A DNA stretch of 34,871 nt, taken from assembly GCA_002348385.1 (NCBI GenBank), contig DEBD01000027.1, forward strand, positions 1 to 34,871. Reading direction: 5' to 3'. Shown piece after piece: positions 25,494-33,966 of the stretch. Within the stretch, counting starts at the first letter, position 1. Every line of letters begins with the position of its first letter. Source of the DNA: Gammaproteobacteria bacterium UBA2965. GTDB lineage: Bacteria > Pseudomonadota > Gammaproteobacteria > Pseudomonadales > Azotimanducaceae. The position numbers and the translations under genes are program-made. Below the pieces are notes generated by a model. It was given only the letters and a program-made list of their open reading frames with translations. It searched no databases and was not told the DNA's origin.

Positions 25494-26326
25494 GCGAAGC
25501 TCCCAATCTGACAGACCTCAAGGAAGAACCCTACTACAAGGCCCTGGGCGACGAGGTGGAGGTATTCGAAGCCGCCTACCACGCGCGTCTTCCCGTACTA
25601 CTCAAAGGCCCCACCGGCTGCGGCAAGACCCGCTTCGTAGAGCACATGGCGTGGCGCATCTACCGACGGGACAACGCCGTGGATATCGACAACCCGTTGA
25701 TGACCATTTCCTGTCACGAAGACCTCACCGCCACCGACCTGGTGGGTCGCTACCTGCTGCAGGGTGATGCCACCCTGTGGAGCGACGGGCCGCTGACCCG
25801 GGCGGTGCGCACCGGCGCCATCTGCTATCTCGACGAGATCGTCGAGGCGCGCAAAGACACCACCGTGCTGATCCACTCGCTCACAGACCATCGACGCATC
25901 CTGCCCATCGAGAAAACCGGCGAGCTGGTGAGCGCCCACCCGGATTTTCTGTTGGTGATCTCATACAACCCCGGCTACCAGAGCGTGCTCAAGGATCTCA
26001 AGCCCAGCACGCGGCAGCGCTTCGCCAGCCTGACATTCGATTACCCGGATCGCGAAACCGAAAGCGAGATCATCGCCCACGAAGCGGATATCGATGCGAC
26101 CACGGCGGAGCGCCTGGCAGTGATCGGAGAGAAGGTCCGCAACCTGCGCGAGCATGGCTTCGAGGAAGGCGTAAGTACCCGCCTGCTGATCTACACCGGC
26201 GCGCTGATCAACGGCGGCATCGATCCCCGGAGGGCGGCAGACATCGCCATTGTAGGCGCGGTGTCCGACGACGCCACGGTGCAGGAAGCCATCGCCGACA
26301 TCGTTGATGTCGTGCTACCTGCCTGA
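25490..26326 (+). CDS. CbbQ/NirQ/NorQ-type MoxR-family AAA+ ATPase
   Basis: A 278-residue AAA+ ATPase. Walker A is GPTGCGKT (40-47), Walker B is CYLDE (112-116), with the CbbQ/NorQ-typical SCHEDLTATDLVGRYLLQGDATLW between them and ISYNPGYQSVLKDLKPSTRQRFASL after, containing sensor and arginine-finger residues. The C-terminal helical domain (FEEGVSTRLLIYTGALI) matches CbbQ_C. These ATPases remodel or metallate a client enzyme together with a VWA partner: Rubisco for CbbQO, nitric oxide reductase for NorQD. The partner follows eight bases downstream. The ATG overlaps the VOC stop, implying coupling. Confidence 0.93.
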   Translation: MSEAPNLTDLKEEPYYKALGDEVEVFEAAYHARLPVLLKGPTGCGKTRFVEHMAWRIYRRDNAVDIDNPLMTISCHEDLTATDLVGRYLLQGDATLWSDGPLTRAVRTGAICYLDEIVEARKDTTVLIHSLTDHRRILPIEKTGELVSAHPDFLLVISYNPGYQSVLKDLKPSTRQRFASLTFDYPDRETESEIIAHEADIDATTAERLAVIGEKVRNLREHGFEEGVSTRLLIYTGALINGGIDPRRAADIAIVGAVSDDATVQEAIADIVDVVLPA

Positions 26327-26334
26327 GACGCCCC

Positions 26335-28332
26335 ATGGTCACCCTTGTGGACGTCGAAGCTAGCCTGGCGCTTTTCGCCGAAGGCATCGCAGGCCGCTAC
26401 TACCACATCAAGCCTTCCAGCCAGTTTGCAAGCCGCCGCGTGACGGTGGACGATGGGGACGCGGCGCTCACCACCGATACCCTCCTGCTCCCCGAGACCA
26501 TCGCGTCGGACAACGCCGCTTTTTATCGCGTGCTTGCCCTGGAGCAGCTGGCTCAACGGGAGTTCGGCACGCTGGCATTCACCTTCGACGGCGCCCAGGA
26601 ACGCATCCCCACGCTCGCCACGCCACCCCCATCGGCCACGGCGCTGCGCATGAGCGACTTCGAGGTGTTCTACCAGAGCGTATCGCACCCGGGTGTGCTG
26701 CAGCGGTGCTTTTTTTCCTGCGAGCGGGCGCGCCTGGACGCTCAGCTGAGCTACCATTACCCAGGCATTCGAGGCTACCAACGGGCCTATCACCAGCACC
26801 TACTCGCCACCCTGGATTGGCACGATGAGCCGGCTTCCGCGCTCGAGGTAGCCAACACGCTGCACGCCTACGTGCTGGGGGCGCAACCGGGCGATTCGGA
26901 CACGTCAGTTCGCTTGTTAGAGATCGTCGACCGCGTAGCAAACACCATGGCGGACGTGTACGACACTGCCCAGGCGGCGCTGGACTGCTACGAACTTTGC
27001 ACGCCTTATCTGGTCGACGGCATTACCGAGCTGTCGGCGCCCGAACTCGATGAGCTTGATGACCCTACCCACTGGCTGCAGCGAGAGGCTCGCCTGGAGG
27101 ACTGGCAGGAAGACCTCAAGGCCATGGATGCAGCCATGCTGCAGGTGCAGATGCTGCAAGGCGATGAGGCGGCGGCAAAGAACGTAGAAGGCATGGCCGA
27201 CGGCGAGATCCGTCCCGACGATGTGGACCTCACGGCCATGCAGAACGAACGCGACATTGCCGCCCGGCGCCTGGACATGGAACGCTCAGCGGTGCAGGAC
27301 GCCCTGGGCAAGGCGCAGCTGGAAGCCCGCAGCTACCGCTACGACGAGTGGGACCACACCCAACAACGTTACCTACCAAAGTGGTGCCGCCTGTTCGAGG
27401 AAAAACTCGAAGCCAGCGAAGACCAGAACGTAGATGCACTGCTGCAGGTCATCGAAGCCCATCGCGCCGATGTGCAGCATCAGCTGGAGAACATCAAGCC
27501 GTTGGGGTTTCAACGCGTGTACCGGGTGGCCGACGGCGACGAGCTGGACTTCAACGCGGTAATACAGGCGCGGCAGGACATTCGCGCGGGGCAGACGCCC
27601 GATGAGCGCGTCTACTCGCGCCGGGAACGCGTCCACCGCGATGTCTGCGCCGCCTTCCTGGTAGACCTCTCCGCCTCTACAGACGATGTGATCGAGCCGT
27701 CGGAACAACCCGGAACCCCTGAAGAACCAGCCGAAGAGGTCAACCTGCGGGACCCTTTCGGCGCGCCCGACCCGGAAGAACCTCTGGTACCCGAGGAGCC
27801 GGGGCGCCGCATCATCGACGTGCAGCGCGAATCGATGCTCGTGATGTCGGCGGCTCTGGAGCAACTGGGTGACAGCTACGGCATCTACGGTTTTTCCGGC
27901 TACGGGCGGGATTGCGTGGAGTTCTATGTTGCCAAAGAAGCGGAGCAGCCGTTCCACCGCAACACGCTACGCGCCATTGCGGAAATGAAGCCCATGCGCA
28001 GCACGCGAATGGGTCCGGCGATTCGCCACTGCACCACCAAGCTGCTGAAGTCAGGGCATGCGCTGAAGGTACTCATCATACTGAGCGACGGTTTTCCTCA
28101 GGATGCAGATTACGGCCCGGAGAGAGGCGAGCACGAGTACGGCGTGCAGGACACCGCCAAGGCGCTCAGCGAGGCCCACGACAAAGGCGTGGAGACCTTC
28201 TGCGTCACCGTGGACAGGTCGGGCCACGACTACCTAAAGCGCATGTGCCCCGACGAGCGCTACCTGGTCATCGATGAAGTAGAGGATTTGCCGGAAGCGC
28301 TGAGCAAGGTCTACCAAGCGCTCACCGGCTGA
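26335..28332 (+). CDS. CbbO/NorD-type von Willebrand factor A domain protein
   Basis: A 665-residue partner of the preceding AAA+ ATPase. The N-terminal 430 residues are helix-rich, with several acidic stretches, as in NorD and CbbO. The C-terminal VWA domain (about 437-665) has an intact metal-ion-dependent adhesion site: DLSAS at 444-448, a Thr in MRSTRMG near 557, and LSDG at 583-586. Between the first MIDAS element and the next helix lies an acidic, proline-rich insert (about 450-490). In CbbQO and NorQD the VWA protein links the ATPase ring to its client. No such client gene is nearby other than the VOC protein. Confidence 0.92.
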   Translation: MVTLVDVEASLALFAEGIAGRYYHIKPSSQFASRRVTVDDGDAALTTDTLLLPETIASDNAAFYRVLALEQLAQREFGTLAFTFDGAQERIPTLATPPPSATALRMSDFEVFYQSVSHPGVLQRCFFSCERARLDAQLSYHYPGIRGYQRAYHQHLLATLDWHDEPASALEVANTLHAYVLGAQPGDSDTSVRLLEIVDRVANTMADVYDTAQAALDCYELCTPYLVDGITELSAPELDELDDPTHWLQREARLEDWQEDLKAMDAAMLQVQMLQGDEAAAKNVEGMADGEIRPDDVDLTAMQNERDIAARRLDMERSAVQDALGKAQLEARSYRYDEWDHTQQRYLPKWCRLFEEKLEASEDQNVDALLQVIEAHRADVQHQLENIKPLGFQRVYRVADGDELDFNAVIQARQDIRAGQTPDERVYSRRERVHRDVCAAFLVDLSASTDDVIEPSEQPGTPEEPAEEVNLRDPFGAPDPEEPLVPEEPGRRIIDVQRESMLVMSAALEQLGDSYGIYGFSGYGRDCVEFYVAKEAEQPFHRNTLRAIAEMKPMRSTRMGPAIRHCTTKLLKSGHALKVLIILSDGFPQDADYGPERGEHEYGVQDTAKALSEAHDKGVETFCVTVDRSGHDYLKRMCPDERYLVIDEVEDLPEALSKVYQALTG

Positions 28333-28343
28333 GGCCGCAACGG

Positions 28344-29024
28344 CTAGTCGTCGCTCATCACGCCAAACAGGTGCAGCAGCGACAGGAACAGGTTGTAGAT
28401 CTGCACGTAGAGGGTGATGGTGGCCAGAATGTAGTTGGTTTCACCGCCATGAATGATGGCGCTGGTCTGCCATAGGATGGCCGCACAGGCGAACAGCACG
28501 AAACCACACGAAATAGCCGTGGTGATCCCGGACAGATCGAACATCCACGCCAGCAGCACGGAACCCATCAGCACAAAGAATCCCGCTACCAGAAATCCAC
28601 TCAAGAAGCTGAAGTCCTTACGGGAAATCAGCGCGTAGGCAGACAGGCCCACGAAGGCCATGGCCGTGGTGCCAAGGGCCGAGGCAACCAGCATGCCACC
28701 ATCCGCACGAGCCAGGTAAATACTGAGAATGGGCCCCAAGCCGTAGCCCAAGAATCCCGTGAACACAAAGGTCCAAAACAAGCCCCAGGGGCTGTTCGCA
28801 GTCTTGTGTACGATGAACAGCAGGGCGAAGAACCCAATCAGTGTAGGCAGAAAGCCGAGATAGGGTGCTTGAGCCAGCATGGAAACCGTTGCCACCACAG
28901 CGCTGAACGCCAGGGTGAGGCCCAGTAACATATAGGTGTTGCGCAGTACCTTGTTGATCTCAACGGCCGGCAGCCCGCCCGCAATCGCAGCGCTGCGTGC
29001 CTGAATTTCCCGATAATCAGCCAT
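28344..29024 (-). CDS. Bax inhibitor-1/YccA family membrane protein
   Basis: A protein of about 226 residues with seven hydrophobic helices. Family features are EINKVLRNTYMLLGLTLAFSAVVA at the start, NSPWGLFWTFVFTGFLGYGLGPIL, and the C-terminal INYILATITLYVQIYNLFLSLLHLFG-like ending, seen here as NYILATITLYVQIYNLF. Members such as YccA inhibit or modulate the FtsH protease and may leak Ca2+ or H+. I chose ATG at 29024; a TTG at 29036 is possible. A good promoter match lies upstream on the same strand (29067-29095). It is convergent with the VWA gene. Confidence 0.93.
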   Translation of the reverse strand: MADYREIQARSAAIAGGLPAVEINKVLRNTYMLLGLTLAFSAVVATVSMLAQAPYLGFLPTLIGFFALLFIVHKTANSPWGLFWTFVFTGFLGYGLGPILSIYLARADGGMLVASALGTTAMAFVGLSAYALISRKDFSFLSGFLVAGFFVLMGSVLLAWMFDLSGITTAISCGFVLFACAAILWQTSAIIHGGETNYILATITLYVQIYNLFLSLLHLFGVMSDD

Positions 29025-29066
29025 TTTCTTTACCAAGCCTCGCCATGATGTTCATATCCAACAGGT

Positions 29067-29095
29067 TATATAGGGGGTTAGGTCGCAACTTTCAA
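29067..29095 (-). promoter_or_regulatory. sigma70-like promoter of the Bax-inhibitor-1 gene
   Basis: Read on the minus strand, TTGAAA (29095-29090) and TATATA (29072-29067) are separated by exactly 17 bases. TTGAAA matches the -35 consensus at five of six positions, and TATATAA is close to the -10 element. The -10 ends 42 bases before the ATG at 29024, leaving a normal leader. This is the best promoter match I found in the window. Confidence 0.5.
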
Positions 29096-29194
29096 GGGAT
29101 TGCGTCACCAGCCAACGCTGGCGCGCCTGCATCAAGGTCCAGAAAAATCGACTGAGTGTTGGAACTGTGACCGCAACCGTTCGACAATCCCCCA

Positions 29195-30166
29195 ATGACC
29201 AACCGCCACCCATACCGATTCGAGCGCGGCGGACGCATGTGGACCACGCTGGTCTTGCTGTTGCTTGGGGCCACTATGGTATCGCTTGCCGAGTCGAATC
29301 ACTGGGTTATGGAGCTTTTCGCCCATTTCCGACTGCAGTATCTGGTTGCCGCCGTCGTCGCACTACTGATATCGCTGCTGACCGGACAGCGTGCCGCCTT
29401 GGTTGCCAGCTTAGCGGCCGTGGCCATCAACGGGTGGTTCGTCGGCAACTATGTGCTCAACATCGGGGTGCAGGCAGCGGCCGCACCGACGGAACACCCA
29501 TCTGCGCTGCGGATTCTGCACGCCAACGTGCAATATCACTCGCAGCCCATCGGAAGGCTGCTGCAACGTGCGCGGGCCGAACAGGCGGACATCCTGCTGA
29601 TCCAGGAACTGAATAATCATGGCGCCAGTGTTCTGAGCACAGCGCAAGACTACCCCTACCGGTCGCTGTTCCCCCAGGAACATCCATATGGAATCGGCAT
29701 CGTGAGCCGGACCCCGGTCGAGGTGACCGCCGAACAGGACAGCAGCGGCTTATACACATTCCTCACCGCAAGGATTCCCTGGGGCGACACCAAGCTAAAC
29801 CTCGTCTACCTGCACCCACCGCCACCCCTGTCCGCCCAAAGCACTCAGATCCGCGACGACCTGCTGCAACGCATTGCAGCTCGAGTGCGCCACAGCACCA
29901 AGGTGCTGGTGGTGGGAGACATCAACAACACACCGTGGACACGCAGCTTCGCCCGTTTCGTGGCTACCAGTCGCATGAGGCCACTGCGCAACCGCCTGCC
30001 CATGGGCACCTGGCCGCAGTGGCTCGGCTTCGAAGGCGGCTTTCTGACGCGGCTGCAGATCGACCACGTGTTCACGCGCAATGCGCGTGATATTCAGGAA
30101 TTTCGCGTGCTGCCCGACATCGGTTCGGACCACATGCCTGTGCTGGTGCGATTGACGTCTGCCTGA
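29195..30166 (+). CDS. membrane-anchored endonuclease/exonuclease/phosphatase (EEP) family protein
   Basis: A 323-residue protein with two or three N-terminal membrane helices (about 10-28, 43-62, 66-90), followed by an EEP domain. The metal- and phosphate-binding motifs are intact: HANVQYHS, LLIQELNN (Glu), VVGDINNTPW (Asp and Asn), QIDHVFTR and GSDHMPVLV (catalytic His). The topology places the hydrolase on one face of the inner membrane, most likely outside, as in YafD-like proteins. The substrate could be nucleic acid, a phospholipid or an inositol phosphate; sequence does not decide. The ATG is 158 bases from the divergent membrane-protein gene. Confidence 0.88.
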   Translation: MTNRHPYRFERGGRMWTTLVLLLLGATMVSLAESNHWVMELFAHFRLQYLVAAVVALLISLLTGQRAALVASLAAVAINGWFVGNYVLNIGVQAAAAPTEHPSALRILHANVQYHSQPIGRLLQRARAEQADILLIQELNNHGASVLSTAQDYPYRSLFPQEHPYGIGIVSRTPVEVTAEQDSSGLYTFLTARIPWGDTKLNLVYLHPPPPLSAQSTQIRDDLLQRIAARVRHSTKVLVVGDINNTPWTRSFARFVATSRMRPLRNRLPMGTWPQWLGFEGGFLTRLQIDHVFTRNARDIQEFRVLPDIGSDHMPVLVRLTSA

Positions 30167-30242
30167 GCATCACCAGCTCGATTGCCCTTGCCGGGAGACG
30201 CGTTTTCGGTAATCTGCCCGCTCCCACGATCAGGAGCCAGCT

Positions 30243-30872
30243 TTGAAGCGACTGTACTTCGTGCGCCACGGCCAGACGGAATGGAATGCCGCAAGGCGGG
30301 CGCAGGGTCAGATGAACTCGGATCTCAACGATCTGGGGCGCCGGCAGGCCGATGCGAACGGAAGGCTGCTGAAAGATCACGGCGTGCAGGCCCTGTTCGC
30401 CTCGCCACTGGGACGAACCCGGCAGACCACGGAGATCGTTCAGCGGCACGTACCCATAGAGGCCATGTTCGATGAGCGCATCATGGAGTGGGATTGCGGT
30501 GACTGGAGCGGGCACACCTGGGACGACGTGCAAGCCAAATGGCCCGAAGAATGGGCTGCGCTGGAAGCCGACCGGTTCCATTATCGCGGGCCAGGATGCG
30601 AGAACTTCCCCGACATGATCGCCCGCACCAAGCCGTTTCTTGCCGACGTTCTCGCACGCCCCTTCGATGAGATCGGCATCGTCTCGCACGGTCTCATCGG
30701 GCGGGTAATGATCGGCGTACTGATGAACTTCAGCGAAAGCGAAATGCTCAAACACACCCAGCCCAACGACGTTGTGTATCGCGTATGCGTGCCGCGCGAA
30801 ACGTCCCAGCCGCCACAACTCGATCACTTCGTCGGTGGCGAAGGTCCCTTTCCGGGCGCTATCGCGGGATAG
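30243..30872 (+). CDS. histidine phosphatase family protein
   Basis: A 209-residue member of the phosphoglycerate-mutase-like histidine phosphatase superfamily. The catalytic motif FVRHGQTEWN has the phospho-accepting His near residue 8; FASPLGRTRQTTEI holds the conserved Arg, MEWDCGDWSG the acid, and GIVSHGLIGRVM the second His. The length and motif order fit small phosphatases such as CobC/GpmB-like proteins rather than true glycolytic mutase. The start is TTG at 30243 with an AGGAG ribosome-binding site seven bases upstream; no alternative ATG gives the N-terminal strand. Confidence 0.92.
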   Translation: MKRLYFVRHGQTEWNAARRAQGQMNSDLNDLGRRQADANGRLLKDHGVQALFASPLGRTRQTTEIVQRHVPIEAMFDERIMEWDCGDWSGHTWDDVQAKWPEEWAALEADRFHYRGPGCENFPDMIARTKPFLADVLARPFDEIGIVSHGLIGRVMIGVLMNFSESEMLKHTQPNDVVYRVCVPRETSQPPQLDHFVGGEGPFPGAIAG

Positions 30873-30968
30873 ACCCAGCCGAGGGGCACCAAGGCCGAGA
30901 GGCGACGTTTCTGCTTGCCTCCGGTATGCTCGCGGCCAACGCAACCATAGCCCGACAGCGCCCTGATC

Positions 30969-32441
30969 ATGTCCGACAGCCTAGAAGCAGGAACGCGAAT
31001 ACTCTCCGCCACTGGTGAATCTTTCACCATTAGCGAATCACTGGCCGCCGAATTCGAACCCGGTGATCGGCTCGTGGCCAACGCGCAAGCGGGATTGCTA
31101 CGCATACCGGCCCACGAGCAGCGCGTGGCCGCTCATTCCGTTGCCAACTGTGCGGCGGCTTTCGAAGCTATGGATTCGGTGACCGACGAGCAGATCGTCG
31201 ACTTCTTCCAACGGTTCGCCCAGGCGCTTTCCGACGATTCCATCTGGAGCCAGATCCAGGCCGTCAACGACACCGATGTGCAGGATGCAAAAGCTCGCGG
31301 GCGTTCCACCACGAGGTTGGTGGTCTCCGACAAAATGCGCCAGAACATGATCGAAGGTCTTCTCGGCTGGTGCGCCACCCCCTCGCGGCGCGACAACGTG
31401 CTGGAAACCGTGGAGCACGACGGCTTTCGCATCGAGCTGGTGGGCGCCGCCCTGGGGATCGTCGCGTTCGTGTTCGAAGGACGGCCCAACGTACTGGCGG
31501 ATGCCTGCGGCGTGCTGCGGGGCGGCAACACGGCCATCTTCCGAATCGGCCGCGACGCGCTGGCAACTGCCCGCGCCATCATGGAACTGGCCGTGCGTCC
31601 CGCACTCGTGGACGCCGGACTGCCGGAGCACGCATTGGTTCTGGTGGATAGCCCTTCTCATGCAGCGGGCTGGTCATTGTTCCTGGATCAGCGGCTGTCC
31701 CTGGCGGTGGCACGAGGATCAGGCGCGGCCGTTGACCTGCTGGGCTCTCTGGCGCAAAGCGCGGGCACACCCGTCAGCCTGCACGGTACCGGCGGCGCCT
31801 GGGTGGTGGCATCCACCAGCGCCACTGGCGATGACTTCTCCCGAGCGGTGCAGGCTTCTCTAGACCGCAAGGTGTGCAACACGCTGAATACCTGCTGCAT
31901 TCCACGTGCCGCGGCCAATCGCCTGGTGCCCGTTCTTCTGGAAACGCTGCAATCCGCAGCCTACACCCGAGGACAGTCATTCAAGCTGCACGTGGCTGAG
32001 CAAAGCACCGACGCAGTGCCGGCGGAGCTGTTCGAGCGCGAGGTGAGCATCGTCCGCGCGGATGGCCCTTGCACCGAACGTCAGGCAGAGCCCATCGCAG
32101 AATCAGCATTGGGCGAGGAGTGGGAGTGGGAAGACTCACCCGAAATCACCTTGACCATTGTGGATTCGGTGGATGACGCCGTGGATCTCTTCAACACGTA
32201 CAGCCCCAGGCTCGTGGCCTCGCTTATCAGCCGCGACGAGGACGAGCAAAAACGATTCTGGGACCGAGTGCGCGCCCCGTTTGTGGGCGATGCCCACACC
32301 CGCTGGGTAGACGGTCAATATGCTTTAGCCAAGCCCGAACTGGGGCTTTCCAACTGGGCCAACGGGCGCCTGTTCGGCCGCGGCGCCATTCTCACCGGCG
32401 ACAGCGTATACACGGTGCGCACACGCTACGTATCCACCTGA
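30969..32441 (+). CDS. ProA-like aldehyde dehydrogenase with N-terminal extension
   Basis: A 490-residue protein related to gamma-glutamyl phosphate reductase (ProA). Recognisable parts are GALGIVAFVFEGRPNVLADACGVLRGGNTAIFRIG around 160-193 as the cofactor region, the catalytic Cys303 in KVCNTLNTCC, and a C-terminal SNWANGRLFGRGAI segment. It is about 70 residues longer than usual ProA; the first 50 residues (GESFTISESLAAEFEPGDRL and so on) have no counterpart in ProA. No proB is adjacent, so proline synthesis is not assured; it may act on another acyl phosphate or aldehyde. The ATG at 30969 is 96 bases after the phosphatase. Confidence 0.82.
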   Translation: MSDSLEAGTRILSATGESFTISESLAAEFEPGDRLVANAQAGLLRIPAHEQRVAAHSVANCAAAFEAMDSVTDEQIVDFFQRFAQALSDDSIWSQIQAVNDTDVQDAKARGRSTTRLVVSDKMRQNMIEGLLGWCATPSRRDNVLETVEHDGFRIELVGAALGIVAFVFEGRPNVLADACGVLRGGNTAIFRIGRDALATARAIMELAVRPALVDAGLPEHALVLVDSPSHAAGWSLFLDQRLSLAVARGSGAAVDLLGSLAQSAGTPVSLHGTGGAWVVASTSATGDDFSRAVQASLDRKVCNTLNTCCIPRAAANRLVPVLLETLQSAAYTRGQSFKLHVAEQSTDAVPAELFEREVSIVRADGPCTERQAEPIAESALGEEWEWEDSPEITLTIVDSVDDAVDLFNTYSPRLVASLISRDEDEQKRFWDRVRAPFVGDAHTRWVDGQYALAKPELGLSNWANGRLFGRGAILTGDSVYTVRTRYVST

Positions 32442-32481
32442 GATTCAACTCCATAAAATAACAACCGCATCTGGCTGCTTG

Positions 32482-33453
32482 TCACTCCGATCGAATCCTG
32501 GCGAACTTCTGCAGAGCGTGGCAATCCAGCGGCACCAGACCGCGGTTACCTCCAGCGCTGTAGACCACCTCGGCAACGTACAGATCGCCGCGCGAATCCG
32601 CCCAGATACCATGGGGAGCGAAAAAGTTTCCCGGGCGCACCGGGTCGTCGCCGCCGAAACGCGTCACCACCTCCCCGTCGAGATCGAGCACCGACACCCG
32701 GGCATGGGGCATGTGGGGGAGGATTTCCACGTCTGGGCGTCTGCCGGCTCGCTCGCCCAGCTCCGCCACGTAAATGAACCCCTCCGAGTCGATGAATAAA
32801 TCGTCCGGTCGAGTCACGTGGTTCCATTCGGTGATGTATGTCCCATCAGGAGCAAACACCTGCACGCGGGAGTTCTCTCGGTCCGCCACGTAAATCCGAT
32901 CACCTTCGTCAATGGCGATGGCATGGGGTAGCCGGAACTCTCCGGGCCCGGTTCCCGGCTCGCCCCAGGAAAATTCGTACTCCAGATCGCTACTGAACTT
33001 GTGCACCCGGGCATTTCCATAGCCGTCGGACACGTACAGCTCACCGGCGCGGGACAGCGCCACGTTAGTCACCATGTTGAAGGGATCACCGCCGTACTGC
33101 ACCGGAGTCATACCGGCAACGAATCCCGTATCGGCCGGTTTGTCTTTCTCTCCCAAAGTTTCCAGCAGTTCACCAGAGCGGGAAAAAACGCGCACCGTGT
33201 GGTCGAAATTGTCAGCCGCGTACACACGGTCGTCAGGACCAATGTGCAGCCCGTGGGGATTGGTGAAAATCCCCTCACCCCACGCTTCAATAAAGCTGCC
33301 GTCGGCGTCGAAAACGATCATTGGGTGCTCGCCTCGATTAAAGGCGTACACCCGATCGTCGGAGTCGGTGGCAACACCTGCCACCTCCACGAAACGCCAT
33401 CCCTCAGGCAGCTTCTCCCAGCCCTGAATCACCTCGAATTCAATACGCGCCAC
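32482..33453 (-). CDS. NHL-repeat six-bladed beta-propeller protein
   Basis: A 323-residue protein made of about six NHL repeats. Repeated blade motifs include VAGVATDSDDRVYAFNR, PHGLHIGPDDRVYAADN, VTNVALSRAGELYVSDG, PHAIAIDEGDRIYVADR, PDDLFIDSEGFIYVAE and PHGIWADSRGDLYVAE. Similar propellers include peptidyl-alpha-hydroxyglycine alpha-amidating lyase-like and SMP-30-like enzymes, often lactonases or lyases, or they mediate binding. I see no signal peptide. The GTG at 33453 gives a natural N-terminus; the frame extends upstream to a start at 33537 but that part is Cys/Arg-rich and unlike protein. It is convergent with the ProA-like gene. Confidence 0.88.
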   Translation of the reverse strand: MARIEFEVIQGWEKLPEGWRFVEVAGVATDSDDRVYAFNRGEHPMIVFDADGSFIEAWGEGIFTNPHGLHIGPDDRVYAADNFDHTVRVFSRSGELLETLGEKDKPADTGFVAGMTPVQYGGDPFNMVTNVALSRAGELYVSDGYGNARVHKFSSDLEYEFSWGEPGTGPGEFRLPHAIAIDEGDRIYVADRENSRVQVFAPDGTYITEWNHVTRPDDLFIDSEGFIYVAELGERAGRRPDVEILPHMPHARVSVLDLDGEVVTRFGGDDPVRPGNFFAPHGIWADSRGDLYVAEVVYSAGGNRGLVPLDCHALQKFARIRSE

Positions 33454-33601
33454 GCGCCGACACCCCTGTGAGCATCCTCGGGCCACCAAACTATCGGAAA
33501 TCGGCCACGAAGTGCAGCGTCGGACAAGGGATTTCACCGCCCTTGCGCGCCAATATCCCGGGAGTGTACTCTCCCGCGGCCCACAACCACGTATCTCGAC
33601 T

Positions 33602-33892
33602 GTGCTGAAAGGGTTCGTTCGACAATCTGAATTTGCCCGACTGCTGGCGGCCGCCGCGGTGCTGCTGCTGTTCGCCGGTCAAACGGTTGCCGCGCTGCAT
33701 TTTCATGAAGATGCCGCAGAGCCGGCGTGCGTGGTCTGCGCCAGCACTCAGCAGAGCGACGAGGCAATCGCCGTCAAAAGCGTCGCGCAGACCAGCTACG
33801 CGACGGTGCTCCCGTGCACACCAGCTTTTGAGATAACTCCGCGGGGCGTCTACCAGCCACCCCAACGGGCCCGCGCACCGCCGGCACACTGA
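33602..33892 (+). CDS. DUF2946-like small membrane/exported protein
   Basis: A 96-residue protein with one N-terminal hydrophobic helix (LLAAAAVLLLFAGQTVAALHFH, about 14-35), probably a signal peptide or anchor, followed by HFHEDAAEPACVVCAS, an HxH and CxxC pair typical of the small DUF2946-like proteins often found beside TonB receptors for metals. The tail is Pro/Arg-rich. The pattern suggests a periplasmic metal-binding or sensing role; this is inference. The GTG at 33602 gives a sensible exported N-terminus, whereas the upstream extension to 33512 does not. It lies 74 bases before the TonB receptor. Confidence 0.72.
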   Translation: MLKGFVRQSEFARLLAAAAVLLLFAGQTVAALHFHEDAAEPACVVCASTQQSDEAIAVKSVAQTSYATVLPCTPAFEITPRGVYQPPQRARAPPAH

Positions 33893-33925
33893 CACCCACT
33901 GACCGACGTTCATGCCGCTGCGTTC

Positions 33926-33943
33926 ATCGCCGCGGCGATTTTT
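33926..33943 (+). terminator. hairpin plus T-run between the DUF2946-like gene and the TonB receptor gene
   Basis: The 14-base palindrome ATCGCCGCGGCGAT (33926-33939) is directly followed by a run of T ending at 33943, and can form a five-base-pair stem with a CGCG loop. A competing pairing, GCCGC at 33914-33918 with GCGGC at 33932-33936, exists just upstream. This resembles a weak intrinsic terminator or attenuator placed 23 bases before the receptor start codon. No energy was computed. Confidence 0.35.
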
Positions 33944-33966
33944 CCGCTCGTATTTTTGAGGTTGTC

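Noticed and set aside
29136..29175. Small inverted repeat near 29110-29125 (CCAGC/GCTGG) in the divergent spacer
   Set aside because: The stem is only five base pairs, has no T-run and no known operator pattern, and occurs by chance in GC-rich DNA.
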